A DNA stretch of 64,000 nucleotides from an uncultured Carboxylicivirga sp. (GTDB taxonomy: Bacteria > Bacteroidota > Bacteroidia > Bacteroidales > Marinilabiliaceae), in contig NZ_OY764327.1 in the NCBI RefSeq assembly GCF_963668385.1, forward strand, positions 2,108,001 through 2,172,000, written 5' to 3'. The translations under genes were made by a program, and so were the position numbers. Within the stretch, counting starts at the first letter, position 1. Every line of letters begins with the position of its first letter. The notes under the pieces were generated by a model, which saw nothing but the letters and a program-made list of their open reading frames with translations, was not told the DNA's origin and ran no database searches. Below are positions 9,882-18,698 of the stretch, one piece after another.

Positions 9882-10955
9882 ATGAAACTTGTCGTTATAT
9901 CCAATATGTATCCATCAAAGAAGAATCCTTCTTATGGTGTTTTTGTACAAAATTTCTTTTTAAATATTAATTCCAATGATAGGTTCGATTGTAAGTTAAT
10001 TAAAGTTGAAGGACGAGGGAAAAACCTTTTTTATAAGTTAATAAAATATATAGTTTTTTGGGGACAAGTGTTTGCCGAATTATTCCGCAATACAAATGTT
10101 ATATACTATGTGCACTATGCAAATCATACTTTAATACCATTTCTTTTTTTTAAAGGGAGAATAAATAAATGTGTTATCAACTTTCATGGAGGTGATGTTT
10201 TCCCAGAAAATAAGATATCTAATTTGATTAGTAAATTAACCAAATCTTTATATAATAAGAGCAAAGGAGTAGTTGTTCCTTCAGAATATTTCAGAAAAGT
10301 AGTTGTAGAGAAATTTAATATTGATGAAAAAAAAGTATTTATTTCTCCTTCAGCCGGAATAGATAGAAGTATCTTTTTTAAAAATAAATATAGTCCGTTA
10401 GATCGATTTTTAAGAATTGGGTATATTGGTAGGCTTGATGAAGGTAAAGGAGTTATGACCTTACTGAATTCATTGAAACTACTTTTAAATAAAGAGATTG
10501 AATTTAAAACCGATATAATAGGAGGAGGTAGTTTAATAAAATACTTTAAAGACGTAGTAAAAGATTATAAGCTTGAAGGAATAGTTAGTTTTAAGGGGAT
10601 AAAACGACAAGATTTACTGTACAAATACATTAATGAATTTGATGTTTTAATTTTTCCAAGTGAAAGGGAAGGAGAAAGCCTAGGTTTGGTTGGTTTAGAG
10701 GCAATGTCTTGTGGTGTGCCTGTAATTGGATCTAATATTGGAGGCATTGCTACATATGTTGATCAGGGGCGAAATGGTTATCTATTTGAAGTAGGAAATG
10801 AAGGTGAGTTAACGACGAGGATAATGGAATTCTATAATCTTGGATATAAAGAAAAGCTATTAATGTCCGAATATTCAATAAGAACTGCCGAAGTATACGA
10901 AAGTAAAGTAGTAAATAGAAGAATGATTGAATACTTATTAAATTTAAATGACTAG
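9882..10955 (+). CDS. Glycosyltransferase family 4 (GT-B) enzyme
   Basis: A 357-residue GT4 enzyme. The N-terminal domain begins MKLVVISNMYPSKKNPSYGV and includes INFHGGDVFPEN. The C-terminal domain shows IGYIGRLDEGKGVMTLL, TDIIGGGSL, and the donor-binding stretch FPSEREGESLGLVGLEAMSC with GVPVIGSNIGGI and GRNGYLF. The E-x7-E motif is intact, so the enzyme is probably active. Its last codons overlap the WecG/TagA start by eight bases, giving close coupling. Donor and acceptor are unknown. Confidence 0.92.
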   Translation: MKLVVISNMYPSKKNPSYGVFVQNFFLNINSNDRFDCKLIKVEGRGKNLFYKLIKYIVFWGQVFAELFRNTNVIYYVHYANHTLIPFLFFKGRINKCVINFHGGDVFPENKISNLISKLTKSLYNKSKGVVVPSEYFRKVVVEKFNIDEKKVFISPSAGIDRSIFFKNKYSPLDRFLRIGYIGRLDEGKGVMTLLNSLKLLLNKEIEFKTDIIGGGSLIKYFKDVVKDYKLEGIVSFKGIKRQDLLYKYINEFDVLIFPSEREGESLGLVGLEAMSCGVPVIGSNIGGIATYVDQGRNGYLFEVGNEGELTTRIMEFYNLGYKEKLLMSEYSIRTAEVYESKVVNRRMIEYLLNLND

Positions 10956-11688
10956 AATTAGGATTTTTAATATTGAAATTGATTCTATCACAATGAATGA
11001 AACAATTTCAATTATAGAAGGCTGTATAAATACCGGGAAAAGTATTCAACATGTATGTGTTAATGCTAGTAAATTAGTTGCATTACAAAAAAATAGAGAG
11101 TTAAAACAGTCGGTGGTGAATGCTGATATTGTAAACGCAGACGGACAGGCTGTGGTATGGGCCTCTAAATTTCTAGGTTTTCCACTACCGGAAAGAGTAG
11201 CCGGTATCGATCTAATGATTAAACTCGTTGATTTAGCATCTAAAAACGGATATAAATGTTATTTTCTTGGCTCTAAAGAGGATGTTGTAAAAAGCGTTGT
11301 AAACCATTATCAAAAAAAGTATTCATCAGATATTATTGCAGGATATAGAAATGGTTATTTCTCAGCTAAAGAGGAATCCGGAATTGTAAATGAAATTGCC
11401 AAAAGTGGTGCGCATATTCTATTTGTGGCTATGTCCTCACCTAAAAAAGAGGTTTTTTTAAGTAGATATAAAGAAGATTTAAAGGTTCCTTTTATTATGG
11501 GAGTAGGGGGAAGTTTTGATGTTATTTCAGGTGTGACAAAAAGAGCACCCTTTTGGATGCAAAGGATTGGAATGGAGTGGTTTTTTAGGTTTATGCAAGA
11601 ACCAAGAAGGATGTTTATAAGATATTTTATTGGCAATTTTAAGTTTATCGGAATGGTTTTAAAATGCATGTTCATGAAAAAAAACTAA
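10948..11688 (+). CDS. WecG/TagA/CpsF family glycosyltransferase
   Basis: A 246-residue transferase of the GT26 family. Members add ManNAc or ManNAcA to a polyprenyl-diphosphate-linked amino sugar, usually as the second sugar of the unit. Visible motifs are NADGQAVVWASKFLG with the conserved Asp, PERVAGIDLM, CYFLGSKEDV, ILFVAMSSPKKEVFL, and the C-terminal GVGGSFDVISGVTKRAP and QRIGMEWFFRFMQEPRR segments involved in membrane recruitment. Since wecB and wecC lie in the same locus, ManNAcA is the likely donor sugar (inference). It is the last intact gene of the tight plus-strand block. Confidence 0.93.
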   Translation: MTRIRIFNIEIDSITMNETISIIEGCINTGKSIQHVCVNASKLVALQKNRELKQSVVNADIVNADGQAVVWASKFLGFPLPERVAGIDLMIKLVDLASKNGYKCYFLGSKEDVVKSVVNHYQKKYSSDIIAGYRNGYFSAKEESGIVNEIAKSGAHILFVAMSSPKKEVFLSRYKEDLKVPFIMGVGGSFDVISGVTKRAPFWMQRIGMEWFFRFMQEPRRMFIRYFIGNFKFIGMVLKCMFMKKN

Positions 11689-11789
11689 GGTATTTGATTT
11701 GATACAAAGAATTATACATTAAAATACACTAGGTTAAATAGACTTTTGATGTGATATATATATTGTATAATATTTAAGAAATTATAGTT

Positions 11790-13024
11790 ATGAAAAATTG
11801 GTTAATAATTCTTTCTTATTTGTTTTAATTAGTATTGGTTGTGAAAAATAAGAAATAAATTCTTTAGGCTTTGTATTAACAAATTTTGAGAATGGTACTG
11901 TTGTGGAAAAATAAGGGGACAATCTAAATTTTACGATTAATGTGACAGATTTCGAAAATTTTGATTACCTCACCTTTAAAAAGTATACAGATGGAAGAGA
12001 AGAGAATATCCATACCTAAAAAATCACGAAATATGATAATACTTTTTCATATGAAGGAAGCAATAATGGTAAGGTATATTTGTATTATTCTTTAAGTAGT
12101 AAAGATTTAGATAAACAAAACGAAATATCAATTGATTTTTATAATACTAGCGGAAATCAAACTGATAGTTACAAATTTTATTTCGAGATTGAGCCTAATT
12201 TACCAGGTATTACTGTTTCATACAAAGAAATTGCCGGACGAGTTGGAAGTTCTAAATCTGTTGATGTTTTTCTTTATACACAGGCAGGAGTACAAAGCTT
12301 AAAAATAGCAAAGTATATTGATGAAATTTTGGATAGTTCCAATGATTTAGATGTGCCAGTAGATTCATTACAGTTATTTGATGATCATGCATATAGCTAT
12401 CAAATAAATCATGATTATACAGAGTTGGAGTATAATAAAAAGGTTGTATATAAACTTACATTTACTGATAATGTAAATAATACTTTTGATATTTCTACTC
12501 TTGGGCCGGAACCAAAGAGGCAATCGATTTATCTCACAAATGTGATGGATCCGGATTCTGATACTTGGGGTGTTGATTCAAAAAGATTTTATAGTATTAA
12601 AAATGATAAGGAATACTGCGAACTCGAATTACTGGAGAATCCCGATTTGCAATCTGAAATAAATATAGTAATGGAGGGGGTAATATTTGTAAGTCCCCAT
12701 ATTTCAATATATACAGAATATTGGGCTATAAGAAATAAAACAGAGATTAAATACACAGGGATTTATATTAATGAATGGTTATATGAAGATACTCGAATTA
12801 TTAGTGATGCATATTTGCTCTATTCATATTTTGATTGATTGTCTGATGAAGTTTCATACAAAGAATATGGTTCGTTATGGCGTATAGAAGCTTTTCAATC
12901 ACTAACGCCTGAAAGTTCAATTCTGTCAAGAGGAATTTTTGTGCCCGATTGTGGAGATGCTGATTATTATTCTTACAGTTCGGGAAATGTTTATCTTGGC
13001 GTTATAAAGCCGCAAATTGATTAA
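11790..13024 (+). pseudogene. Decayed lipoprotein gene (one frameshift, four internal stops)
   Basis: An ATG at 11790 opens a signal peptide (MKNWLIILSYLF) that stops at 11826. A one-base deletion would restore the frame that continues as VLISIGCEK, a lipobox with Cys at 11840. In that frame the sequence stays protein-like to 13024 but is broken by TAA at 11849, 11912 and 12017 and by TGA at 12836. The intact protein would have had about 410 residues and looks like a cell-surface lipoprotein with beta-rich domains; I do not recognise the family. Each stop could derive from CAA or CGA by a C-to-T change. The longest open pieces (12080-12838 and 12839-13024) lie in the same frame and should not be read as separate genes. 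Confidence 0.85.
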
Positions 13025-13052
13025 TGTATGTAATTACAGTTTCGGTTTTACC

Positions 13053-13060
13053 TAACTTTG
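13053..13060 (+). promoter_or_regulatory. Candidate -7 box upstream of manC
   Basis: TAACTTTG fits the Bacteroidota TAnnTTTG -7 consensus and lies 47 bases before the manC ATG. No convincing -33 TTTG was seen at the right distance, so this is tentative. If real, manC has its own promoter. Confidence 0.4.
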
Positions 13061-13106
13061 TCTTTATTGAAAAATTGTTTTTTTTTGTAAAAGATTATAT
13101 TATTCT

Positions 13107-14165
13107 ATGAATCATAACAACTTTCTTATAATCATGGCTGGCGGAATTGGTTCCCGGTTTTGGCCAATGAGTACCGTTAAAACACCAAAGCAATTCCTGG
13201 ATATACTGGGGACTGGTAAAACAATGATACAACAAACTGTAGATAGGTTTGGTGATTTGATTCCTATGGAGAATATCTTTGTTGTGACCAGCAAGAACTA
13301 CAAGGAAATTGTTCAAAAGCAATTGCCTGAGATTTCTGAATCGCAGGTATTGTTAGAACCATGTATGAGAAATACAGCTCCCTGTATTGCTTATGCAGCA
13401 TATAAGATTAATAAGAGAAATCCTGACGCTAATATTGTCGTTGCTCCATCAGATCATTTAATAACAGACGAGAGCGAATTTCGCAGAGTTGTAAGTAAAG
13501 GACTAGAATTTTCTGCAAGTAAAGATGTTTTATTAACCTTAGGTATTCATCCACATCGTCCTGAAACGGGTTATGGGTATATACATGCTGATGTGGAAAT
13601 AGATTCGCATATTAATAAAGTAGTATCATTTAAAGAGAAGCCTGATTTGGCAACTGCTCATGAATATGTAGCAGATGGAAATTATTTTTGGAATGCAGGT
13701 ATATTTATTTGGTCAGCTAAAAGTATTTTAAAAGCCATTAAACAACACCTGCCTCAAGTAGATGAAATATTCGAGAAAGGAATTTCGAAATATGATTCTG
13801 AGGAAGAGCAAAGTTTTATTGATGACTATTTTCCAATCTGTGAGAATATATCTGTCGATTATGGTATTATGGAACGAGCGGATAATATTTTCGTAATACC
13901 TTCTGATTTTGGTTGGTCTGATTTAGGTACCTGGGGCAGCCTTTGGGAAAAGCGAACAAAAGATGAACAGGGAAACACTGTTGTAGGTGATCAGGTTCAC
14001 CTTTTCGAATGCAAAAATACCATAGTAACAGTGCCTGATAATAGACCTATAGTGATTCAAGGTCTGGATGATTATATTGTCACAGAGGCAAATGGTGTTT
14101 TCATGATATGTAAAAAGGAAGAAGAGCAACGTATTAAAGAATTCCAAAAGGGCATTAAAATGTAG
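13107..14165 (+). CDS. manC: Mannose-1-phosphate guanylyltransferase
   Basis: Makes GDP-mannose from mannose-1-phosphate and GTP. The 352-residue protein has the nucleotidyltransferase signature MAGGIGSRFWPMS (residues 10-22) with TPKQFLD, ENIFVVTSKNY, VVAPSDHLI, FKEKPD, NYFWNAGIFIW and DYGIMERADN. It lacks the C-terminal phosphomannose isomerase domain of the long bifunctional type, as is common for short ManC proteins. It follows the lipoprotein pseudogene by 82 bases and ends before a bidirectional terminator. It suggests that mannose, fucose or a related GDP-sugar enters the polysaccharide. Confidence 0.95.
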   Translation: MNHNNFLIIMAGGIGSRFWPMSTVKTPKQFLDILGTGKTMIQQTVDRFGDLIPMENIFVVTSKNYKEIVQKQLPEISESQVLLEPCMRNTAPCIAYAAYKINKRNPDANIVVAPSDHLITDESEFRRVVSKGLEFSASKDVLLTLGIHPHRPETGYGYIHADVEIDSHINKVVSFKEKPDLATAHEYVADGNYFWNAGIFIWSAKSILKAIKQHLPQVDEIFEKGISKYDSEEEQSFIDDYFPICENISVDYGIMERADNIFVIPSDFGWSDLGTWGSLWEKRTKDEQGNTVVGDQVHLFECKNTIVTVPDNRPIVIQGLDDYIVTEANGVFMICKKEEEQRIKEFQKGIKM

Positions 14166-14187
14166 TGCTTACTTAAATGATATAAAG

Positions 14188-14216
14188 AAATGGCTTACCC
14201 TTGGGTGAGCCATTTT
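14188..14216. terminator. Bidirectional terminator between manC and the GT2 gene
   Basis: AAATGGCTTACCC pairs with GGGTGAGCCATTT (one G-U pair, tight loop), with an A-run before and a T-run after. It sits between two convergent genes and overlaps the stop codon of the minus-strand glycosyltransferase. Confidence 0.8.
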
Positions 14217-14985
14217 ACTTTATGCCATTTGGAGTTTTAACGACTTTATTTTGAACTGTTTTTTGAAACAACCCTTGATTTAGTGTATAATTATCTAATA
14301 ATCCTTCTTCTCCATGGTGAAGATGAAATTGGTTGGCATAGAATTTAAGATTATAGATTTTAACTCCAAGATGAACCATTCGGGTTGCAAACTCTTTATC
14401 ATCAGGACCTTTACCTGTCCAGGTTTCATCATACCCATTAATTTTGTAAGCGTCTGATTTCCAGTAAGACATATTGCAACCGCGTACACCTCTAACTGAT
14501 TTGTTATTGTATAACAGTTGTTGGTGTAAAATTGCTAGGGTTTTATTTCGACGACCTTTTAAATTAGAGTATTTCTTGGATTGAAGAAAATTAACTGTCA
14601 GCTCTTTGTCAATTCTCATTCTTCTTCCTGCTAGTAACCTGCCAGGATGTGCAAATCTGAGATGATCTTCTACAAAGTGAGGGTTAAGGATTACATCCCC
14701 ATCAATCTGAATTATATATGGATGAGATGCCTTTGCAATGGCTTTGTTTCTTATTGTGTTAATTCGGAAACCATCATCTTCTTGCCAAACATGAATAATT
14801 GGTATAGTCAAAACATTCTTATAGTATTCTATTATTTTGCGCGTTTTATCACCTGATCCATCGTCGGCTATAATAACTTCATCGGGTAGTACTGTTTGTT
14901 TGGCAATGCTTTGCAAGCAAAGGTCAAGTGCTTCTTCCCAATTATAGGTGGTTAAAAATAGGCTTGTTTTAGGAAATGGGGCCAT
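14215..14985 (-). CDS. Family 2 glycosyltransferase with galactosyltransferase-type C-terminus
   Basis: A 256-residue GT-A enzyme. The N-terminal part has SLFLTTYNWEEALDLCLQSI, VIIADDGSGDKT and the metal-binding QIDGDVI; the C-terminal half has GVRGCNMSYWKSDAYKINGY and WTGKGPDDKEFATRM, as in the Glyco_transf_7C group. It is third in a minus-strand operon whose start overlaps the stop of the GIN lipoprotein gene by one base (TAATG). The neighbouring PagL-like gene suggests a role in envelope glycolipid modification rather than in the capsule unit itself, but that is only inference. Confidence 0.88.
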   Translation of the reverse strand: MAPFPKTSLFLTTYNWEEALDLCLQSIAKQTVLPDEVIIADDGSGDKTRKIIEYYKNVLTIPIIHVWQEDDGFRINTIRNKAIAKASHPYIIQIDGDVILNPHFVEDHLRFAHPGRLLAGRRMRIDKELTVNFLQSKKYSNLKGRRNKTLAILHQQLLYNNKSVRGVRGCNMSYWKSDAYKINGYDETWTGKGPDDKEFATRMVHLGVKIYNLKFYANQFHLHHGEEGLLDNYTLNQGLFQKTVQNKVVKTPNGIK

Positions 14986-15728
14986 TAGAATTTGATTAGT
15001 TTACCGGTAGGTTCAATATTAGATAATTGGATCTGTTGGAATGAAATATTATCTGGTTCCCCGTGATAATAGGTATTGCCACTTGAATAAGTGTTTACAT
15101 ATAATTCATCTAGAACATTAACATTGCATCTACCAATTGATTTATGGTTTAAGTTAACCTTTTCAGAAATAAAATCATCAGTATATAGATTGACAGTTCC
15201 TTCAATATTGGCTTTAAAACTATTTGTATGACCGTAGATAGAGTAATTTCCACTGTTATTGAAGCCAAATACAGATAAGGAAGTAGAAGAGTTGTTAAGA
15301 TTAAGATCCATCTCGGTGAATTTAGCAGTGCCGTTCACTACTATGTTAAGGTTGTTTGTTAAAGCTTCTTCATTAACTAATGTCATTACTGAATTAACAG
15401 TGATGTTTTGGATTTTAGCGGCTGGAATTTGAATCTCTATTAGTTTGCTTTTTTGCAAGTAATCTCTCTTTTTATGATCAATGGTTAAGTTATTATTTGT
15501 CGATTCAATAATTAGATCATTTACAAGGTGCTCTTGACCAGTAATTAATATTTCTGCTGATTCGCTATTTAGAAGTTTAATTTTGCACGCACACTCTACT
15601 GTAAATGTGTTGATATTATACACTTGGTACGTTTGAGTAATAATCGGACTTGTAGTGGTTAAATTATCGATATACTCACATGAACTAATCAAAAATGACA
15701 TTAGTATATATATTACGGTTTTCTTCAT
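14985..15728 (-). CDS. GIN-domain (DUF2807) lipoprotein
   Basis: A 247-residue lipoprotein with signal peptide and lipobox FLISSC (Cys17). The rest is a repetitive beta-helix-like region resembling DUF2807, the putative auto-transporter adhesin head GIN domain: YNINTFTVECACKIKLL near the start, then alternating SVMTLVNEE, NIVVNGTAKF and KANIEGTVNLYTDD rungs. Such proteins are common in Bacteroidota and have no settled function. It is coupled by one-base overlaps to the genes on both sides. Confidence 0.75.
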   Translation of the reverse strand: MKKTVIYILMSFLISSCEYIDNLTTTSPIITQTYQVYNINTFTVECACKIKLLNSESAEILITGQEHLVNDLIIESTNNNLTIDHKKRDYLQKSKLIEIQIPAAKIQNITVNSVMTLVNEEALTNNLNIVVNGTAKFTEMDLNLNNSSTSLSVFGFNNSGNYSIYGHTNSFKANIEGTVNLYTDDFISEKVNLNHKSIGRCNVNVLDELYVNTYSSGNTYYHGEPDNISFQQIQLSNIEPTGKLIKF

Positions 15729-16870
15729 CAGTTAAATTTAGAATATTTAAAACGATAACCCAATCCGAATTCAATAAACTCAGAGCGGAAGAAGCTTGCT
15801 TTAACGCTAAAATTACCAATTAAGTTAGGTAATATTGGATATCTTACTCCCAGACGAGGATAAACTGGTTGTGGAGGTTTTATGTTGTGCTTAATATAAA
15901 CACCTAAATTGGTAAATATATTTGTTTTGCCTAGGTATACATTGTAAGACGCAAATATTCCTGTAATAAAATAATCCTTTTTAGTAAATGTTTTTAATTT
16001 GTCTGTCTGTTCAATTTCTTCCCAGGCATAAGGAATTGATTCTGAATAGATTTGGTCAATACCAATTCCAATTCCTTTTTTTTCATTAATATGCCATATG
16101 TAATTAATATTTAGTGAGGTGTTCCAAAATTTATTTGGATTATATATAGAAGATTGGCTTTTCCCAATGCTCCCAACAATTAGAAGTTCCCTTTCTTTTA
16201 AGTGATTAGGTGGAGTTTTTTTTATAGTAGGATTGAGGTCTTTATTGAAGTGATATTTACCACCAATACCCAAAGAAATAACATTAACACCATGATTAGG
16301 CTTTTTGGCAGCCCCGTTTGACATATGAGTCAAATCTCCAGAGAGGCTTGTTGAGAATCGATCCGAAATACGATAATCAACATTCAACCCTAAACCTATA
16401 TATATATTAAAATGAGTGCTGAATATCATGTTGTATGAGTTGTCTTCTATATCATATGGTTTTGTTGCATAACCAAGTCCCATCGAAACTTTGTTGTTAA
16501 TATTTAATTTCCTTGTTCTTATAATGCTGTGTTTAATGTATGGAAATATTGCATAACCAGTTCCATAAACATTTTTATTACCAAATGTGCCATAGTAAAA
16601 ACCAATTCCAATTTCAGGATAATTAAATGATGATTGCCAACTACCAGAATTAAAGTTTCTGAAACCGTAGTTCAATTCAATTCCATTGGCAAAATCATCG
16701 ATAAAATAAAGCATTGTTTTATGATGTGGTATTACTAAGCCATGCATATAGCGAGCTGTAATATATTTATGAATATTTTTTTCGGTTGTAGTATCCGAAT
16801 ACGTTGATTGAGCATTAATATTCAACCAAATGAATATTAGGTAAAAGTTTATGAATAGAAGTTTTTTCAA
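15728..16870 (-). CDS. PagL-like acyloxyacyl hydrolase (lipid A deacylase family)
   Basis: A 380-residue outer-membrane beta-barrel-like protein with signal peptide MKKLLFINFYLIFIWLNINA and Gln at +1. The motif HMSNGAAKKPNHGVN (about residues 181-195) matches the His-x-Ser-Asn catalytic region of PagL lipid A 3-O-deacylases, and the spacing to PNxGxN is as in the Bacteroidota acyloxyacyl hydrolase group. It is longer than PagL itself; a second barrel-like half (about 230-380) with aromatic-rich strands follows. First gene of a three-gene coupled operon. Catalysis on lipid A is predicted from the family. Confidence 0.75.
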   Translation of the reverse strand: MKKLLFINFYLIFIWLNINAQSTYSDTTTEKNIHKYITARYMHGLVIPHHKTMLYFIDDFANGIELNYGFRNFNSGSWQSSFNYPEIGIGFYYGTFGNKNVYGTGYAIFPYIKHSIIRTRKLNINNKVSMGLGYATKPYDIEDNSYNMIFSTHFNIYIGLGLNVDYRISDRFSTSLSGDLTHMSNGAAKKPNHGVNVISLGIGGKYHFNKDLNPTIKKTPPNHLKERELLIVGSIGKSQSSIYNPNKFWNTSLNINYIWHINEKKGIGIGIDQIYSESIPYAWEEIEQTDKLKTFTKKDYFITGIFASYNVYLGKTNIFTNLGVYIKHNIKPPQPVYPRLGVRYPILPNLIGNFSVKASFFRSEFIEFGLGYRFKYSKFN

Positions 16871-16974
16871 AGGAAAGCTATATTTTTGAGCGAAAATAAT
16901 AAAAATTAAGAATTTCCTTTATTTGATTGTTCCGGTACAATTATTGTTATTTTGGGCTTAAACTATAAAATGAA

Positions 16975-18594
16975 ATGATGCAATACAAATATACCACCAT
17001 ACTGATGTCATTGATCATAGTATCGTCTAGTATTTTAGCGCAGGATAAGTATAACTTAAAATTAGAAACCTCTGTTTCTGTTGCTAATGATGGAATTATG
17101 CCATTGTGGTTACATGCTAACGAATGGGGACGCTACAACCAAGATGGTAATTTAAATGGAATGTTGTATGTGCAAGGAAGCTATAAATTATTAGGTGATG
17201 ATCTGTTTTCTTTGGATGTAGGAACCGGATTTGTTTTGAATACCGAGTTTAAAACAAGTTTTTTACATGAAGCATATTTAAAAGGACATTTTGGGATTAT
17301 AGATTACACCATAGGTAAGGAGGCTAACTCGTGGGTGGCTTATAATGATAGATTAAGTTCGGGGCATTTTTTGATGAGTAATAATGCAAGGCCTATCCCG
17401 AAAGTAACTCTTGGATTTGAGGATTATCGGAAGGTTGGATTTTTGCACAATTGGTTGGAGATAAAAGGGGGAATTACTCAGGGCATATTAAATGATGATA
17501 GAGGAGAACATTCTAGAAGTGCGAGTAATATATTATTACATGAGAAGTGGTTGTATGGGCGCATGGGGAATCTTAAAATTAAGCCATATCTAGGAATTGT
17601 TCATTCTGCATTTATGGGAGGAACGCGTCCGGATGGTAAAAAAATTCCAGTTGATTTTTGGCCCACTTTTTTTGCGAAAGGATCAGCAAAACTTGGAGGT
17701 GGGGAAGAAACCAATGCAGCAGGTGCTCATATGGGATTGTGGGATTTTGGACTGTACTTCGAAAGTGATAAGTATGATATTCAATTTTATTATCAGAAAC
17801 CTTTTGCCGATGCTTCGGGCCTTAAACTTTGGAACGGACATAATAAAGATATAATAACTGGAGTATTGATAAATCCTAAAGAGATTAGTTGGCTAAAGGG
17901 AATATCAATTGAATTTCTCAAAACGGATGTTCAATCTGATTATGGAATTCCAGACCCGTTGTATCCTGTTGATTACAATGGTCACAAGAAAGGATCAATT
18001 ATTTGGAAAGAAGATATAGAAGCTGATTTTGATGATTTTATGTATCAGGTGTTTGGTGAGGAAAGAGTTGGATGGAATTGGGAGCAAGTTAACCGATATT
18101 TGGAAGTCGAGCTAAATGAAGGTTACAAGTATGGAGGGCGTGATGACTATATGAACAATGGAACTTACTATAACGGATGGACTTATCATGGCGCATCAAT
18201 GGGTACTCCACTCTACCATACTATTGATGCTGTTGAAAAGTATTACGGTGGTTCTCTGAATAAAAATAACTACTTTATAAACAATAGAGTGAATGGGTTT
18301 CACCTTGGTGTTGAAGGTAAAGTGACTAAAGATATTGATTTTAGAATTAAATCAACATATACTAAGAATTTTGGAAGTTTTGATGAAGAATTTATAAGAA
18401 GATATAGTTGGGAACGAGTTGAATACAACTTTTATGAAGGAGGAAAAACTCAAGTATATACAATGTTAGAAGGAAGTTGGAGCATGCCTAATATAAAAGG
18501 TTTACAACTGAATGGAACCTTAGCTTATGATTTTGGCCAGCTTTATCATTCGTTTGGTGGAAGATTAGGTGTTGTATATCGTCCATCATTCTAG
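16975..18594 (+). CDS. Wzi-family capsule assembly outer-membrane protein
   Basis: A 539-residue protein with signal peptide (cleavage after SSSILA, Gln23 at +1). It shows the usual Wzi/capsule-assembly pattern of amphipathic strands: MPLWLHANEWGRYNQDGNLNG near the start, HEAYLKGHFGIIDYTIGKE, then RPIPKVTLGFEDY, WLEIKGGITQGILNDDRG and LHEKWLYGRMG. Wzi is an outer-membrane beta-barrel lectin that anchors capsule to the cell surface. Bacteroidota homologues are larger than the E. coli protein, as here. It stands just upstream of the sugar transferase gene. Confidence 0.88.
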   Translation: MMQYKYTTILMSLIIVSSSILAQDKYNLKLETSVSVANDGIMPLWLHANEWGRYNQDGNLNGMLYVQGSYKLLGDDLFSLDVGTGFVLNTEFKTSFLHEAYLKGHFGIIDYTIGKEANSWVAYNDRLSSGHFLMSNNARPIPKVTLGFEDYRKVGFLHNWLEIKGGITQGILNDDRGEHSRSASNILLHEKWLYGRMGNLKIKPYLGIVHSAFMGGTRPDGKKIPVDFWPTFFAKGSAKLGGGEETNAAGAHMGLWDFGLYFESDKYDIQFYYQKPFADASGLKLWNGHNKDIITGVLINPKEISWLKGISIEFLKTDVQSDYGIPDPLYPVDYNGHKKGSIIWKEDIEADFDDFMYQVFGEERVGWNWEQVNRYLEVELNEGYKYGGRDDYMNNGTYYNGWTYHGASMGTPLYHTIDAVEKYYGGSLNKNNYFINNRVNGFHLGVEGKVTKDIDFRIKSTYTKNFGSFDEEFIRRYSWERVEYNFYEGGKTQVYTMLEGSWSMPNIKGLQLNGTLAYDFGQLYHSFGGRLGVVYRPSF

Positions 18595-18645
18595 TGTGTT
18601 ATGTAGTTATGTATTATAAATAGTTAAATGGTGGATAGATAATGT

Positions 18646-18676
18646 TTTGTCATCAAATAATGAATTCCTAAATTTG
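18646..18676 (+). promoter_or_regulatory. Promoter of the polyprenyl-phosphate sugar transferase gene
   Basis: TTTG (18646-18649), 19 bases, then TAAATTTG (18669-18676): an exact fit to the Bacteroidota primary-sigma consensus. It lies 22 bases before the ATG at 18699, so this gene probably has its own promoter and a short leader. Confidence 0.75.
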
Positions 18677-18698
18677 TTGCACCTAAAAAATCTGCTAA

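Noticed and set aside
12080-13024. Two separate genes at 12080-12838 and 12839-13024
   Set aside because: They share one frame that continues upstream to a lipobox and are better read as pieces of one broken gene.
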